This document shows positions 20,484-31,768 of a DNA stretch of 64,000 bases, piece by piece; the stretch's first letter is position 1; every line of letters begins with the position of its first letter. Location of the stretch: assembly GCF_003628145.1 (NCBI RefSeq), contig NZ_RBZV01000002.1:923434-987433 (forward strand), in the 5' to 3' direction. Source of the DNA: Trinickia fusca (GTDB lineage: Bacteria; Pseudomonadota; Gammaproteobacteria; Burkholderiales; Burkholderiaceae). The notes beneath the pieces are model-generated. The model saw only the letters and a list, made by a program, of their open reading frames with translations, had not been told where the DNA came from and searched no databases. The translations under genes were made by a program, and so were the position numbers.

Positions 20484-20514
20484 AAAAAGGCTCGCGAACG
20501 ACGCGAGCCTTTTT
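20484..20514. terminator. Bidirectional intrinsic terminator between the CNP1-like gene and proB
   Basis: aaaaaggctcgcg (20484-20496) and cgcgagccttttt (20502-20514) with loop aacga. T runs flank both strands, so it serves the two convergent units. Confidence 0.93.
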
Positions 20515-20562
20515 GTTGCCGGCATGGTTGCCCGCGCCTTTCGCAACGTCTGATCGCGTTCT

Positions 20563-21681
20563 TTAGACGAGCACCAGGTTGTCGCGATGAATGAGCTCGG
20601 GCTCGAGCATATAGCCGAGGATGCCTTCGATGTCGGCGCTCGCATGCCGGGCAATGAGCTTGACTTCGGCGCTGCTGTAATTCGTGAGCCCACGCGCGAC
20701 TTCACGACCCGCTGCGTTCATGCACGCGATGACCTCGCCACGCGCAAACGTGCCATGCACGTCGACGACGCCGATCGGCAGCAAACTCTTGCCGCCGCTC
20801 GTCAGCTTCTCGACCGCGCCGTCGTCGATCACGACGTGGCCACGCACCTGCAGGTGATCGGCCATCCACTGTTTGCGCGCGGCTAGCCGCGCGGTGCGCG
20901 CAACGAGCTGCGTGCCGATCGCTTCACCTTCGGCCAGCCGCGTCAGCACATGCGGCTCCCGGCCGCTTGCAATGACCGTATCGGCCCCGCTTCCGGCTGC
21001 GCGCTTGGCGGCGAGAATCTTTGTCAGCATGCCGCCGCGCCCGATGGCAGAACCTGCGCCACCGGCCATCGCTTCGAGCTCCGGCGCCCCCGCATTGGCT
21101 TCGCGCACGAGTTCGGCCGCCGGGTCCTTGCGCGGATCGGCGGTATAGAGCCCTTGCTGGTCAGTCAGGATGATCAGCGCATCGCCCTCGATGAGGTTCG
21201 CGACGAGCGCCCCGAGCGTGTCGTTGTCGCCGAACTTGATTTCGTCGGTCACGACCGTGTCGTTTTCGTTGATGATCGGCACGACGCCAAGGCGCAGCAG
21301 CGTGAGCAGCGTCGAGCGCGCGTTGAGATAGCGCTCGCGATCGGCCAAGTCCGCGTGCGTGAGCAGAATCTGCGCGGTGCGGATCCCGTGCTCGGCGAAG
21401 CTGCTTTCGTAGACTTGCGCCAGGCCCATCTGCCCGACGGCTGCCGCCGCCTGCAATTCGTCGATCTCTCGCGGCCGCTTGGCCCAGCCCAGGCGCTGCA
21501 TGCCTTCGGCGATCGCACCCGAGCTCACGAGCACGACTTCCTTGCCGTGCGCGCGCAGCTGCGCGATTTGCGCGGCCCAGCGGCCGATCGCGGCCTGATC
21601 GAGCCCGCGGCCGTCGTTCGTCACCAGACTGGACCCCACTTTCACTACCAGGCGCTTCGAATCGGCGATGACAGAGCGCAT
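20563..21681 (-). CDS. proB: Glutamate 5-kinase
   Basis: A 372-residue enzyme catalysing ATP-dependent phosphorylation of glutamate, the first step of proline synthesis. The amino-acid kinase domain begins [20 protein letters not shown] and includes [22 protein letters not shown] and a [17 protein letters not shown] segment. A C-terminal PUA domain (about residues 280-360) is present, as in E. coli ProB. Feedback inhibition by proline is expected. It is the last gene of the rplU-rpmA-obgE-proB run, 74 bp after obgE. Confidence 0.96.
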   Translation of the reverse strand: MRSVIADSKRLVVKVGSSLVTNDGRGLDQAAIGRWAAQIAQLRAHGKEVVLVSSGAIAEGMQRLGWAKRPREIDELQAAAAVGQMGLAQVYESSFAEHGIRTAQILLTHADLADRERYLNARSTLLTLLRLGVVPIINENDTVVTDEIKFGDNDTLGALVANLIEGDALIILTDQQGLYTADPRKDPAAELVREANAGAPELEAMAGGAGSAIGRGGMLTKILAAKRAAGSGADTVIASGREPHVLTRLAEGEAIGTQLVARTARLAARKQWMADHLQVRGHVVIDDGAVEKLTSGGKSLLPIGVVDVHGTFARGEVIACMNAAGREVARGLTNYSSAEVKLIARHASADIEGILGYMLEPELIHRDNLVLV

Positions 21682-21755
21682 GCTCGCTCAGCCTCCTTCA
21701 AATGACAGGTGAGAGCGCCGCTCACGCGGCGGCAAGGAAATCCGCGAACCGCGGC

Positions 21756-22868
<1,113 letters not shown>

Positions 22869-22962
22869 CTATCGCTCCGTCGCCGTATTTCCGGTTATTT
22901 TGCCGCGCGCGGCCCGTATTGACCAATCGAGCCGGCCATCCGGCCGGTCGCCGCGCGCATAA

Positions 22963-22995
22963 GAAAAAAGGCCCCGCCAACTTCGCGGGGCCTTT
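22963..22995 (-). terminator. Intrinsic terminator after rpmA
   Basis: On the minus strand aaaggccccgc/gcggggccttt (22985-22995 with 22967-22977) is followed by further T residues (complement of A22964-22969). It separates ribosomal protein genes from obgE-proB and would lower downstream transcription. Confidence 0.85.
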
Positions 22996-23026
22996 CTCGG
23001 TCTATCGCACCCGTGTCTGATCGAAC

Positions 23027-23290
23027 TCAGACCGCAGCCGGGATGACGTTGACCAGATGCTTCTTGTCGGCGCCTTTCGTCGTGAACTTGACGTGGCCGT
23101 CGATCAACGCGAACAGCGTGTGATCCTTGCCGATGCCGACGTTGTCGCCAGCGTGCATACGCGTGCCGCGTTGACGGACGATGATACCGCCTGCGTTGAT
23201 CGCCTGGCCGCCGTACACCTTCACACCGAGGCGTTTCGACTCGGAGTCGCGGCCGTTGCGGGAAGACCCGCCTGCTTTTTTGTGTGCCAT
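23027..23290 (-). CDS. rpmA: 50S ribosomal protein L27
   Basis: An 87-residue L27 starting [20 protein letters not shown], whose N-terminus reaches the peptidyl-transferase centre. [10 protein letters not shown] and [10 protein letters not shown] are signature segments. No N-terminal extension needing cleavage is present. It starts 24 nt after rplU stops; cotranscribed. Confidence 0.98.
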   Translation of the reverse strand: MAHKKAGGSSRNGRDSESKRLGVKVYGGQAINAGGIIVRQRGTRMHAGDNVGIGKDHTLFALIDGHVKFTTKGADKKHLVNVIPAAV

Positions 23291-23314
23291 CTGATTGCTC
23301 CTTGACCGGTGCGC

Positions 23315-23626
23315 TTACGCGTTGATCGCGTCGATGCGCAGTTCGGTGTAGTTCTGGCGGTGGCCAGCATGCTTCTGGTAGTGCTTCCGGCGACGCATCT
23401 TGAAGATCGTGACTTTGGCATGACGGCCGTGCGAGACGACGGTAGCCTTGACGGAAGCCCCGCTCACCAGCGGCGCACCGAACTTAATCGATTCGCCTTC
23501 GCCCACTGCGAGAACCTGGTCGAGCGTGATTTCAGCGTCAATGTCAGCCGGTATCTGTTCTACTTTCAATTTTTCGCCAACGGCAACCTTGTACTGCTTG
23601 CCGCCGGTTTTTATGACCGCGTACAT
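23315..23626 (-). CDS. rplU: 50S ribosomal protein L21
   Basis: A 103-residue L21 starting [14 protein letters not shown]. The C-terminal signature [17 protein letters not shown] is present. The ATG at 23626 has a GAGG Shine-Dalgarno; a start 12 nt earlier is possible but less typical. First gene of the rplU-rpmA-obgE-proB unit. Confidence 0.98.
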   Translation of the reverse strand: MYAVIKTGGKQYKVAVGEKLKVEQIPADIDAEITLDQVLAVGEGESIKFGAPLVSGASVKATVVSHGRHAKVTIFKMRRRKHYQKHAGHRQNYTELRIDAINA

Positions 23627-23679
23627 TGAGAACCTCACTCTGTATTCGCTTTTCCACGCACCGTGCGTGAAAACGCGTG

Positions 23680-23708
23680 ATTATACATAGAGTTAGCTTC
23701 GCAGTCAA
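23680..23708 (-). promoter_or_regulatory. Strong sigma70 promoter of rplU-rpmA
   Basis: TTGACT (23703-23708), exact 17-bp spacer, perfect TATAAT (23680-23685) on the minus strand, 54 nt before the rplU ATG. The leader can form a small stem cacgca/tgcgtg (23656-23670), placed where L21 leaders are found in other bacteria. Confidence 0.85.
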
Positions 23709-23871
23709 AGGCTCGCGACGCTCCCCTCCCCTCGCTGGCGCGCGCTTCACCGGGCGCCAGCCGACCAGCCCCGCTCAGCGCGAGCGCCCCTCGTCGCGAC
23801 AGTGCAGGGAGAACCCTTCGGCTCGCCCTCATAACCCTTTATAATCCGCGGCACTACCCATTTCTCTCATT

Positions 23872-24864
23872 ATGTCGTCGACCGCCACCACCTCCCCCAG
23901 CGCCGCCCATCTGCTCGCCCCTGTCGTCGAAGACATGGAGCAGGTGAATCGCGTCATCCGGCAACGTTTGGCCTCCGAGGTGATGCTGATCAATCAGATC
24001 TCGGAATACATCATCGGCGCCGGCGGCAAGCGTCTGCGCCCGGCGCTGCTGCTGCTCGTCGCGCGCGCGCTCGGCGACACGACCGGCTACCGGCATGAAC
24101 TCGCGGCCGTCGTCGAATTCATCCATACGGCCACGCTGCTGCACGACGACGTCGTCGACGAGTCGGAATTGCGACGCGGCCGCCAGACGGCCAACGCGCT
24201 GTTCGGCAATGCGGCGAGCGTGCTCGTGGGCGACTTCCTCTACTCGCGCTCGTTCCAGATGATGGTCGGCGTGGGCAAGATGCGCGTGATGGAAATCCTC
24301 GCCGAGGCGACCAACATCATCTCGGAAGGCGAAGTGCTGCAGCTGTTGAACATGCACGACGCCGACGTCGACGAAGCCCGCTACATGCAGGTGATCCGCT
24401 ACAAGACGGCCAAGCTGTTCGAAGCGGCGGCGCAACTCGGCGCGGTGCTCTCGGGCGCCGACGCAACGACCGAAGCAGCCGCGGCCGAGTACGGCCGCCG
24501 CATCGGCACGGCGTTCCAGATCATGGACGACTGGCTCGACTACACGGGCACCGCCGAATCGATGGGCAAGAACGCCGGCGACGATCTGCGCGAAGGCAAG
24601 CCGACGCTGCCGCTCATCTATTTGATCGAGCGTGGCACGCCGGAGCAGGCCGCGCTCGCGCGCGAGGCGATCGAGCAAGGCGGCACGGACCGCTTCGAGA
24701 CGATTTTCGAGGCCATCACGACCTCGGGTGCATTGGATCACACGCTCGAATGCGCCAAGCGCGAAGCGCAGGCGGCTGCCGAAGCAATTTCTTCGTTCCC
24801 AGATTCCATTTTCAAAGAAAGCCTGTTAGAATTATGTTTTTACTCGACGGCAAGACAGTCTTGA
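23872..24864 (+). CDS. ispB: Long-chain polyprenyl (octaprenyl) diphosphate synthase
   Basis: A 330-residue trans-prenyltransferase that makes the side chain of ubiquinone. First aspartate-rich motif is LLHDDVVDESELRRG and second is QIMDDWLDYTG, both binding Mg and diphosphate. GGKRLRPALLLL is the usual substrate-binding segment. It is divergent from rplU. A perfect TATAAT at 23840-23845 lies 26 nt upstream of the ATG with a poor -35 (ttcggc). Coq7, another ubiquinone enzyme, is encoded at 57.6 kb. Confidence 0.95.
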   Translation: MSSTATTSPSAAHLLAPVVEDMEQVNRVIRQRLASEVMLINQISEYIIGAGGKRLRPALLLLVARALGDTTGYRHELAAVVEFIHTATLLHDDVVDESELRRGRQTANALFGNAASVLVGDFLYSRSFQMMVGVGKMRVMEILAEATNIISEGEVLQLLNMHDADVDEARYMQVIRYKTAKLFEAAAQLGAVLSGADATTEAAAAEYGRRIGTAFQIMDDWLDYTGTAESMGKNAGDDLREGKPTLPLIYLIERGTPEQAALAREAIEQGGTDRFETIFEAITTSGALDHTLECAKREAQAAAEAISSFPDSIFKESLLELCFYSTARQS

Positions 24865-24894
24865 ACGAGACTGAATCAGCGTCTGAGTCCAAAT

Positions 24895-24971
24895 CGGGGT
24901 GTAGCTTAGCCTGGTAGAGCGCTACGTTCGGGACGTAGAGGCCGGAGGTTCGAATCCTCTCACCCCGACCA
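24895..24971 (+). tRNA. tRNA-Pro, anticodon CGG
   Basis: A 77-nt cloverleaf. Acceptor stem CGGGGTG pairs with CACCCCG, with discriminator A and encoded CCA. The anticodon stem CTACG/CGTAG encloses TTCGGGA, giving anticodon CGG, which reads CCG. The T arm holds GGTTCGAATCC. The C1-G72 pair is characteristic of bacterial tRNA-Pro. It lies 30 bp after ispB and is followed by a terminator. Confidence 0.98.
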
Positions 24972-24979
24972 GATTTGAT

Positions 24980-25013
24980 AAAAAACCGCGCACGTGTTGC
25001 GCGGTTTTTTTTT
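24980..25013 (+). terminator. Intrinsic terminator after tRNA-Pro
   Basis: aaaaaaccgcgc (24980-24991) and gcgcggtttttt (24999-25010) with loop acgtgtt and further T residues to 25013. Confidence 0.93.
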
Positions 25014-25136
25014 GCCTCGAGCAGATGCAGATTGCGTTCGGATGCAACGCCCCCTGCCGATCGGATAAAGGGCATCGTCGAGCGCTCTGCTATATTCTTT
25101 TCTCCATCCCTTTCGTCCGCCTGTCATAGATCACGC

Positions 25137-26432
25137 GTGGAACAATTCCCCTTGTGGGCGCAAATCGGCGCCATCTTCCTGCTGCTGTTCTGCTCCGGCT
25201 TCTTTTCGATTTCCGAAACGGCGATGATGGCGCTCAACCGCCACCGCCTCAAATACCTCGCCAACAAGGGTGCGTTCGGCGCCAAGACCACGCAGAGCCT
25301 GCTGGGCCGCACCGATCAGTTGCTCGGTGTGATCCTGATCGGCAACAACCTGCTCAACACGATCGTGCCGGTGCTCACGACCTCGATCGCGCTGCGTACC
25401 TTCGGCCACGACAATCTCGTGCTCTCGATCGCCACGGGCATCGTCGCGTTCCTCATCATCGTGTTCGCCGAGATCACGCCGAAAATCGTCGGTGCGACCT
25501 TTCCGGAGAAGATCGCGCTGCCGGCGAGTATCGTGATCGCCCCGCTGATCCGCGTGCTCAAGCCGGTCGTGTGGTTCGTCAACCTGTTCTCGTATGCGAT
25601 CCTGACGGTGCTGCACATCAACACCAAAGGCGGACGCGACCAGCGGCTTTCAACCGAAGAGCTGCGCGCGATCGTGCTCGAATCGGGCAGCTTCATCCCC
25701 ACCAAGCACCGCAGCATCCTGCTCAATCTGTTCGATCTCGAGAATATCTCCGTCGACGACGTGATGATTCCGCGCCGGCGCATGGAAGCGCTCGACTTCA
25801 ACGCGCCGTTCGACGACATCCTCCATCAGCTCGAGACCTGTTATCACAACAAGCTGATCGTCTATCAAGGCGACATCGACCGTGTGCTCGGCGTGCTGCA
25901 CGTGCGCAAGACGCTCGCGGCCCTGCACAAGCAGGAGCTCACGCGCGAGACGCTGCGCGAGCTGCTGACCGAACCGTACTTCGTGCCGTCGGGCACACCC
26001 GTGTTCCAGCAGCTCCAGTATTTCCAGGAAACCCGGCAGCGCACAGCACTCGTCGTCAACGAGTACGGCGAGCTGGAAGGGCTCGTCACGCCCGAAGACA
26101 TCCTCGAAGAGCTGATCGGCGAGTTCACGACGTCGATCCCGCGTAGCGCAGGCTCACGCGCGGGCTGGAACGATGAGGGCGAATGCATCGTCGCGGGCAG
26201 CATGCCGCTGCGCGAATTGAACCGCTGGCTGCATCTGACCCTGCCCACCGACGGGCCCAAGACACTCAACGGCCTGTTGCTCGAGACGCTCGAGGAAATT
26301 CCCGAAGGCGACGTCTGTGTGCGCATCGGCGACGTGCACCTCGAAGTACTGCAAAGCGACGATCAAGCGATTCGCACCGTGAAGGTCTTCAAGCCCAAGG
26401 CACTCGCCGTGCCTCGAGACACGCGCCATTAG
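25137..26432 (+). CDS. CNNM-domain (DUF21) and CBS-domain membrane protein, HlyC/CorC family
   Basis: With a GTG start at 25137 (VEQFPLWAQIGAIF) the protein has 431 residues. It has an N-terminal DUF21/CNNM membrane domain with about four helices (SGFFSISETAMMALNRHRL is the conserved segment), a pair of CBS domains (about residues 205-325; DVMIPRRRMEALD is typical) and a C-terminal CorC_HlyC domain (GLVTPEDILEELIGE). Family members are linked to magnesium or other divalent-cation efflux. The older name hemolysin is misleading. An in-frame extension runs back into the tRNA terminator and is rejected. Confidence 0.88.
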   Translation: MEQFPLWAQIGAIFLLLFCSGFFSISETAMMALNRHRLKYLANKGAFGAKTTQSLLGRTDQLLGVILIGNNLLNTIVPVLTTSIALRTFGHDNLVLSIATGIVAFLIIVFAEITPKIVGATFPEKIALPASIVIAPLIRVLKPVVWFVNLFSYAILTVLHINTKGGRDQRLSTEELRAIVLESGSFIPTKHRSILLNLFDLENISVDDVMIPRRRMEALDFNAPFDDILHQLETCYHNKLIVYQGDIDRVLGVLHVRKTLAALHKQELTRETLRELLTEPYFVPSGTPVFQQLQYFQETRQRTALVVNEYGELEGLVTPEDILEELIGEFTTSIPRSAGSRAGWNDEGECIVAGSMPLRELNRWLHLTLPTDGPKTLNGLLLETLEEIPEGDVCVRIGDVHLEVLQSDDQAIRTVKVFKPKALAVPRDTRH

Positions 26433-26515
26433 CCATCCGGCCGACTGCCGGCCCAACGCCGCCCGCGCGATGATCGACGCATCGTGTTTTCCGCGGCGGC
26501 GCTTGGCCGGCATCG

Positions 26516-27745
26516 ATGGCTTCCTCTCTTCCCTTTTCCGTTACGGCCGCGCCGTGGCCCCAGCCCGAAGGCGCGGACGATGCGCCGGCCGTGCGCTTGC
26601 TGGCCGAAACGCTGGCGCAAGCCGCACAGCGCGGCGCCTCCGATCTCCATATCGAGCCCGGCGAGCGCGACTGGCGCATCCGTCTGCGCGTCGACGGCGT
26701 GCTGCATGAACTGGCCCGTCCGCCCGCCCACTTGCGCGATCCATTCGTCGCGCGCGTGAAGGTGCTCGCAAGGCTCGATATCGCCGAACGCCGCGTGCCG
26801 CAAGACGGCCGGCTGCGCCTGGCCGTGGCGCCGGGCAAAGTCGAGGACTATCGCGTGAGCTCGTTGCCGACGATCTTCGGCGAGAAGCTCGTGCTGCGCC
26901 GGCTGCAGACATTGCCGGCATCGCTCACGCTCGATGCGCTCGGGATCGATGCACGACAGAGACCACTCGTCGAAGCGGCGATCGGCGCATCGCACGGGCT
27001 CGTGCTCGTAACAGGCCCCACCGGCAGCGGCAAGACCCTGTCGTTGTATTGCTTCCTGCAAATGCTCAACGCCGGGTCACGCAATCTGTGCTCGGTCGAA
27101 GATCCGGCCGAGATCCAACTCGCGGGCGTCAATCAGGTCAACGTCCGGGAAAAGGCTGGACTCACGTTCGCCGTCGCGCTGCGGGCATTCCTGCGCCAGG
27201 ATCCCGACGTGATCATGATCGGCGAGATTCGCGATGCCGAAACGGCCGACGTCGCGTTGAAAGCCGCGCAGACGGGGCACCTCGTGCTCTCGACGCTGCA
27301 TACGAACGACGCGCCCAGCGCGATCGCGCGACTGACCGATATCGGCGTTGCACCGTATCACGTGGCTTGCGCACTGCGCCTCGTCACCGCTCAGCGGCTC
27401 GTGCGACGCTTGTGCCGGCACTGCCGCGCCCCGGCCAATGTCTCTCGCGCCGAGCTCTACGCCGCCGGCTTTGCACACGCCGAAACGGACGGCTGGCAGC
27501 CTTATGTCGCATGCGGTTGCGAGACGTGTCACGGCATTGGCTACCGGGGCCGCGTCGGTGTGCATCAGGTGATGCCTGTCTCGAGTGCGATGCGCGAACT
27601 CGTCGTGGCGCGCGCGAGTACGCAAACCATCGTCGGGCAGGCTCGCAGCGAAGGCACGATGAGCCTGCGCGAGGCGGCCCTTGCGCGCGTGCGCGACGGC
27701 ACGACGAGTCTTTCCGAGGCGCTGAGCGCCACGGAGGCCGCATGA
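26516..27745 (+). CDS. pilB: Type IV pilus/type II secretion assembly ATPase (GspE/PilB family), short form
   Basis: A 409-residue secretion ATPase. The Walker A box GPTGSGKT is at residues 167-174, the Asp box includes CSVEDPAEIQL, Walker B is DPDVIMIGEIRDAETAD, and the His box is TGHLVLSTLHTNDAP. The tetracysteine zinc module (CRHC and CETC) precedes YRGRVGVHQVM. PilB is usually about 560 residues; here the N1 domain that binds the inner-membrane platform is missing and the protein begins at the N2/DLHIEP region. It overlaps pilC by 4 nt. Together with pilC and pilD it powers pilin polymerisation. Confidence 0.88.
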   Translation: MASSLPFSVTAAPWPQPEGADDAPAVRLLAETLAQAAQRGASDLHIEPGERDWRIRLRVDGVLHELARPPAHLRDPFVARVKVLARLDIAERRVPQDGRLRLAVAPGKVEDYRVSSLPTIFGEKLVLRRLQTLPASLTLDALGIDARQRPLVEAAIGASHGLVLVTGPTGSGKTLSLYCFLQMLNAGSRNLCSVEDPAEIQLAGVNQVNVREKAGLTFAVALRAFLRQDPDVIMIGEIRDAETADVALKAAQTGHLVLSTLHTNDAPSAIARLTDIGVAPYHVACALRLVTAQRLVRRLCRHCRAPANVSRAELYAAGFAHAETDGWQPYVACGCETCHGIGYRGRVGVHQVMPVSSAMRELVVARASTQTIVGQARSEGTMSLREAALARVRDGTTSLSEALSATEAA

Positions 27746-28962
27746 GCTCGTATGCCGGTGAGGCGAGCGGCACCGAGCGGCGCTTTGCCTGGCGCGGTGT
27801 CGAGCCGGGTGGTGCGCGAAGGCGCGGCACACTCGTTGCGCCCAGCGCCGTGGCAGCACGCGCGCTGCTCCGGCGCGAGCAAATCGTCGTGCTCGATCTC
27901 GTCGAACGCGGCGCGGCGAGCCGCCCCAAGGCATCGGCGCGCGAAGTCACTGCGTTCACGCGGCAGTTGGCGAGCCTGCTGCGGGCGGGGCTCGCGCTGG
28001 CCCCCGCTCTCGAAGTCATCGGCCAATCGCCGACTGAAAGCGGGTTGCCGCGCATCGCGCTGAGGCTGGCAAGGCGCATCGCCACTGGTACGTCGTTCGC
28101 CGAGGCACTGGCCGAACATCGCGCGCAATTTGATGCGCTGTACTGCGCGCTCGTGGCGGTCGGCGAGGCATCGGGCTCGCTGGCCGCCGTGCTCGAGCGC
28201 CTTGCCAGCGATCGCGAACGCACTGCGGCGCAACGCGCCAAGGTGCGAACCGCGCTGACTTATCCGGTGGCGGTCCTCGTGCTCGCGCTGGCTATTGCGG
28301 CAGCACTGCTCGGCTGGGTCGTGCCGACGTTCGCACAAGTCTTCGATAGCTTCGGTGCAACGCTGCCCGCGCCGACACGTGTGGTGATCGCATTGTCCGA
28401 TATCGTGCTCCGTTACAGCGCACCGGCGCTGGTTGCACTTGGCACAGCCCTCTTTGCGGTCACGGCTGCCGTGCGTCGCTTGCCGGGAGCACGCGCGACA
28501 TTCGATCGCCTGTCACTTGCGCTGCCGGTCGTGGGTTCGGTACTCGTCACGCTTGCAGCCGCACGCTGGAGCCGCGCGCTCGGCACGTTGCTCTGCGCAG
28601 GAATGCCGCTCGCCGATGCACTGCAGGCGTTCTCGCATGCCACCGGCAATCAGGTGTTCGACGCGGCGAACGCCGAGATCGCGACACGGCTACGCCGCGG
28701 CGAGCGCCTGGCGGGCGCCATGCGTGCGCTGGGCTGTTTTCCCGCAGCGCTCGTGCAGCCGGTAGCCGTCGCGGAAGAGTCTGGGGCGCTCGATACGGTC
28801 TTGCTCGACGTCGCCGCGCTGGCCGAGCGCGAATTGGACGAAAAGGTCGGCATGCTCGCGAGCGTCTGCGAACCGCTGATCGTCATCGTGCTCGGTGCAC
28901 TTGTCGGCGGCCTCGTCGTCGCGCTGTATCTGCCCATCATTGAACTCGGCAACGTGGTGTAG
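27742..28962 (+). CDS. pilC: Type IV pilus inner-membrane platform protein (GspF/PilC family)
   Basis: A 406-residue polytopic platform protein with two T2SSF domains (about residues 70-195 and 275-395), each followed by hydrophobic helices. FTRQLASLLRAGLALAPAL and WSRALGTLLCAGMPLADAL are the paired repeats typical of PilC, and the C-terminus ends GLVVALYLPIIELGNVV. The start ATG at 27742 overlaps the pilB stop (ATGA). It anchors the assembly ATPase to the inner membrane. Confidence 0.93.
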   Translation: MSSYAGEASGTERRFAWRGVEPGGARRRGTLVAPSAVAARALLRREQIVVLDLVERGAASRPKASAREVTAFTRQLASLLRAGLALAPALEVIGQSPTESGLPRIALRLARRIATGTSFAEALAEHRAQFDALYCALVAVGEASGSLAAVLERLASDRERTAAQRAKVRTALTYPVAVLVLALAIAAALLGWVVPTFAQVFDSFGATLPAPTRVVIALSDIVLRYSAPALVALGTALFAVTAAVRRLPGARATFDRLSLALPVVGSVLVTLAAARWSRALGTLLCAGMPLADALQAFSHATGNQVFDAANAEIATRLRRGERLAGAMRALGCFPAALVQPVAVAEESGALDTVLLDVAALAERELDEKVGMLASVCEPLIVIVLGALVGGLVVALYLPIIELGNVV

Positions 28963-28987
28963 CATCCAGCCCATTCGATCCTTGGTC

Positions 28988-29899
28988 ATGACCTTATACC
29001 CATCCGTGCACGCTACCGCTCTCAGCGACTCACTTAGCTTCGGCGCTTCGTTCGGCCAATTGCCGATCGCTTGGCAATTCGTCTTCGCGATTGCTTTCGG
29101 CCTCGCGATCGGCAGCTTCGTCAACGTCGTGGCACATCGGCTGCCGGTCATGCTCGAGCGGGCATGGCGAGCCGAAGTCGGCGATGCGACGGGCGCGCCG
29201 CCGCCCGATGACGGTCTGCCGGCGCGCTATAACCTGTGCGTGCCGCGCAGCGCCTGTCCGCACTGCGGACACGTGCTGCGCTGGTGGGAAAACATTCCAT
29301 TGCTCAGCTATGCGTTGTTGCGCGGCCGTTGCTCGGCGTGCAAAACGACCATCGGCTTGCGCTACCCGCTCGTCGAAGTCGGTACGGCCGCCTTTGCTGC
29401 GCTGTCGCTGTGGTCGTTCGGGCCGACCGGCACGGCGCTCGCCGCCTTCGTACTCTGCACGGCACTCGTCACGATGAGCGCGATCGACAGCGAGACGCGC
29501 CTGCTTCCCGATTCGCTGACGCTGCCGCTGCTGTGGGCCGGGCTGCTCGTCAATCTGCTCGATACGTTCGTCAGCCTGCGCGCCGCGGTGGTTGGCGCAG
29601 TCGCCGGTTATGTATTCCTGTGGTCCATCTACTGGCTGTTTCGCTTCGTGCGCGGCGTCGAGGGCATGGGCTATGGCGACTTCAAGCTGCTCGCCGCGCT
29701 CGGTGCCTGGCTCGGCTGGGATGCGCTGCCGCAGATCGTGTTGATTGCAGCCGTCGCCGGCGCCGTCGTGGGCCTCGCCGCGACCTGGCTTGGCCGCATG
29801 CGTTTCGAAGAGCCGTTGCCGTTCGGCCCCTTTCTTGCCATCGGCGGTGTTGCGACCCTGTTCATGGGCCATCCGCTCTATCGTCTGTTCGGAGGGTAA
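28988..29899 (+). CDS. pilD: Prepilin peptidase and N-methyltransferase
   Basis: A 303-residue bifunctional membrane enzyme that cleaves prepilin leaders and methylates the new N-terminus. The cytoplasmic loop has two CxxC pairs (C90/C93 and C115/C118), usual in the methylating class. The catalytic aspartates are D167 in MSAIDSETRLLPD and D231 in GYGDFKLLAALGAW, the GxGD-type protease signature. The start at 28988 (MTLYPS) puts the first helix at about residues 20-45. It lies 25 bp after pilC. Confidence 0.95.
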   Translation: MTLYPSVHATALSDSLSFGASFGQLPIAWQFVFAIAFGLAIGSFVNVVAHRLPVMLERAWRAEVGDATGAPPPDDGLPARYNLCVPRSACPHCGHVLRWWENIPLLSYALLRGRCSACKTTIGLRYPLVEVGTAAFAALSLWSFGPTGTALAAFVLCTALVTMSAIDSETRLLPDSLTLPLLWAGLLVNLLDTFVSLRAAVVGAVAGYVFLWSIYWLFRFVRGVEGMGYGDFKLLAALGAWLGWDALPQIVLIAAVAGAVVGLAATWLGRMRFEEPLPFGPFLAIGGVATLFMGHPLYRLFGG

Positions 29900-29902
29900 G
29901 CG

Positions 29903-30514
29903 ATGTTCGCGATAGGGCTCACGGGAGGCATCGGCAGCGGCAAGACGACCGTCGCGGATCTATTCGCGGCGCACGGCGTGACCATCATCGATACCGACCA
30001 GATCGCGCATCGCATCACCGCGCCGAACGGCGCCGCGATGCCGCTCATCGCCCGCGAATTCGGCCCCGCGTTCGTCGCGCCCGACGGCTCGCTGGACCGC
30101 GCGGCCATGCGTGCGCTGGTCTTCACCGACGACAGCGCACGCGCGCGGCTCGAGGCCATCACCCACCCGCTGATCCGCGCCGAAACCGACCGCGAGCGAC
30201 AGGCGGCGACGGGGCCCTATCAGATGGTCGTCGTGCCGCTACTCGTCGAGTCGGGCAATTGGAAATCGCGCGTCGATCGCGTGCTCGTCGTCGATTGCAG
30301 CGTCGAAACGCAGATCGCGCGTGTAATGCGCCGTAACGCATTCGCGCGCGAGCAGGTGCTCGCGATCGTCGCTCGGCAAGCGACGCGCGAAGCGCGTCTT
30401 GCCGCGGCCGACGACGTGCTTGTGAACGAAGATGCCCCGCTCGATGTGCTCGACGCCCGGGTCCGGCAATTGCATACGCACTACCTGTCGCTGGCGAATG
30501 CGCCGCGGCCGTAA
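29903..30514 (+). CDS. coaE: Dephospho-CoA kinase
   Basis: A 203-residue P-loop kinase catalysing the last step of CoA synthesis. Walker A is [22 protein letters not shown] is the substrate-binding segment, and [17 protein letters not shown] residues ([11 protein letters not shown]) form the lid. It starts 3 nt after pilD stops, the pilD-coaE order common to many proteobacteria. Confidence 0.96.
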   Translation: MFAIGLTGGIGSGKTTVADLFAAHGVTIIDTDQIAHRITAPNGAAMPLIAREFGPAFVAPDGSLDRAAMRALVFTDDSARARLEAITHPLIRAETDRERQAATGPYQMVVVPLLVESGNWKSRVDRVLVVDCSVETQIARVMRRNAFAREQVLAIVARQATREARLAAADDVLVNEDAPLDVLDARVRQLHTHYLSLANAPRP

Positions 30515-30685
30515 CGATGCCGTAATCACGCGGCGGGAAGATACTTCGGACAACGGCATGAATCGAGACGAGCAGGCGTCGCCAACCTCGCCAATGCCAC
30601 CAGAACGCAGTAAAAAGTACGCGATTCCGCGATTGCGGGGGGCCACCCGCAGCATTAGAATGTCCTGCAATTCCATCACCCATGA

Positions 30686-31459
<774 letters not shown>

Positions 31460-31528
31460 CCACGCCTGCGATTGCCGTGCGCCTTCGGCGACTACGTCGA
31501 TCCCGCCCCTTTACGATTGGCCGAACGA

Positions 31529-31720
31529 ATGATTACCGTTGTGAAATGCCCGACGTGCGGCAAGGAAGTCCGCTGGGTGCCCGAGAACCGCTTCCGACCA
31601 TTTTGCTCGGAGCGCTGCAAACAGATCGATCTGGGCGCCTGGGCTAACGAAAAGTACAAGATCGACGGCAGCGACGAGGCGCCGCCCTCGGACGACACCT
31701 CCCGCGACGACCTCAACTGA
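31529..31720 (+). CDS. yacG: DNA gyrase inhibitor / zinc-binding protein YacG
   Basis: A 63-residue protein with a four-cysteine zinc site, KCPTCGKEV and [19 protein letters not shown]. YacG binds GyrB and inhibits gyrase in E. coli. The start at 31529 ([11 protein letters not shown]) is chosen for the family N-terminus. Confidence 0.93.
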   Translation: MITVVKCPTCGKEVRWVPENRFRPFCSERCKQIDLGAWANEKYKIDGSDEAPPSDDTSRDDLN

Positions 31721-31768
31721 GCACCGACTGACTCACCATCGGCTTCCTGCCGCCCGGCTCGCGCCCGT

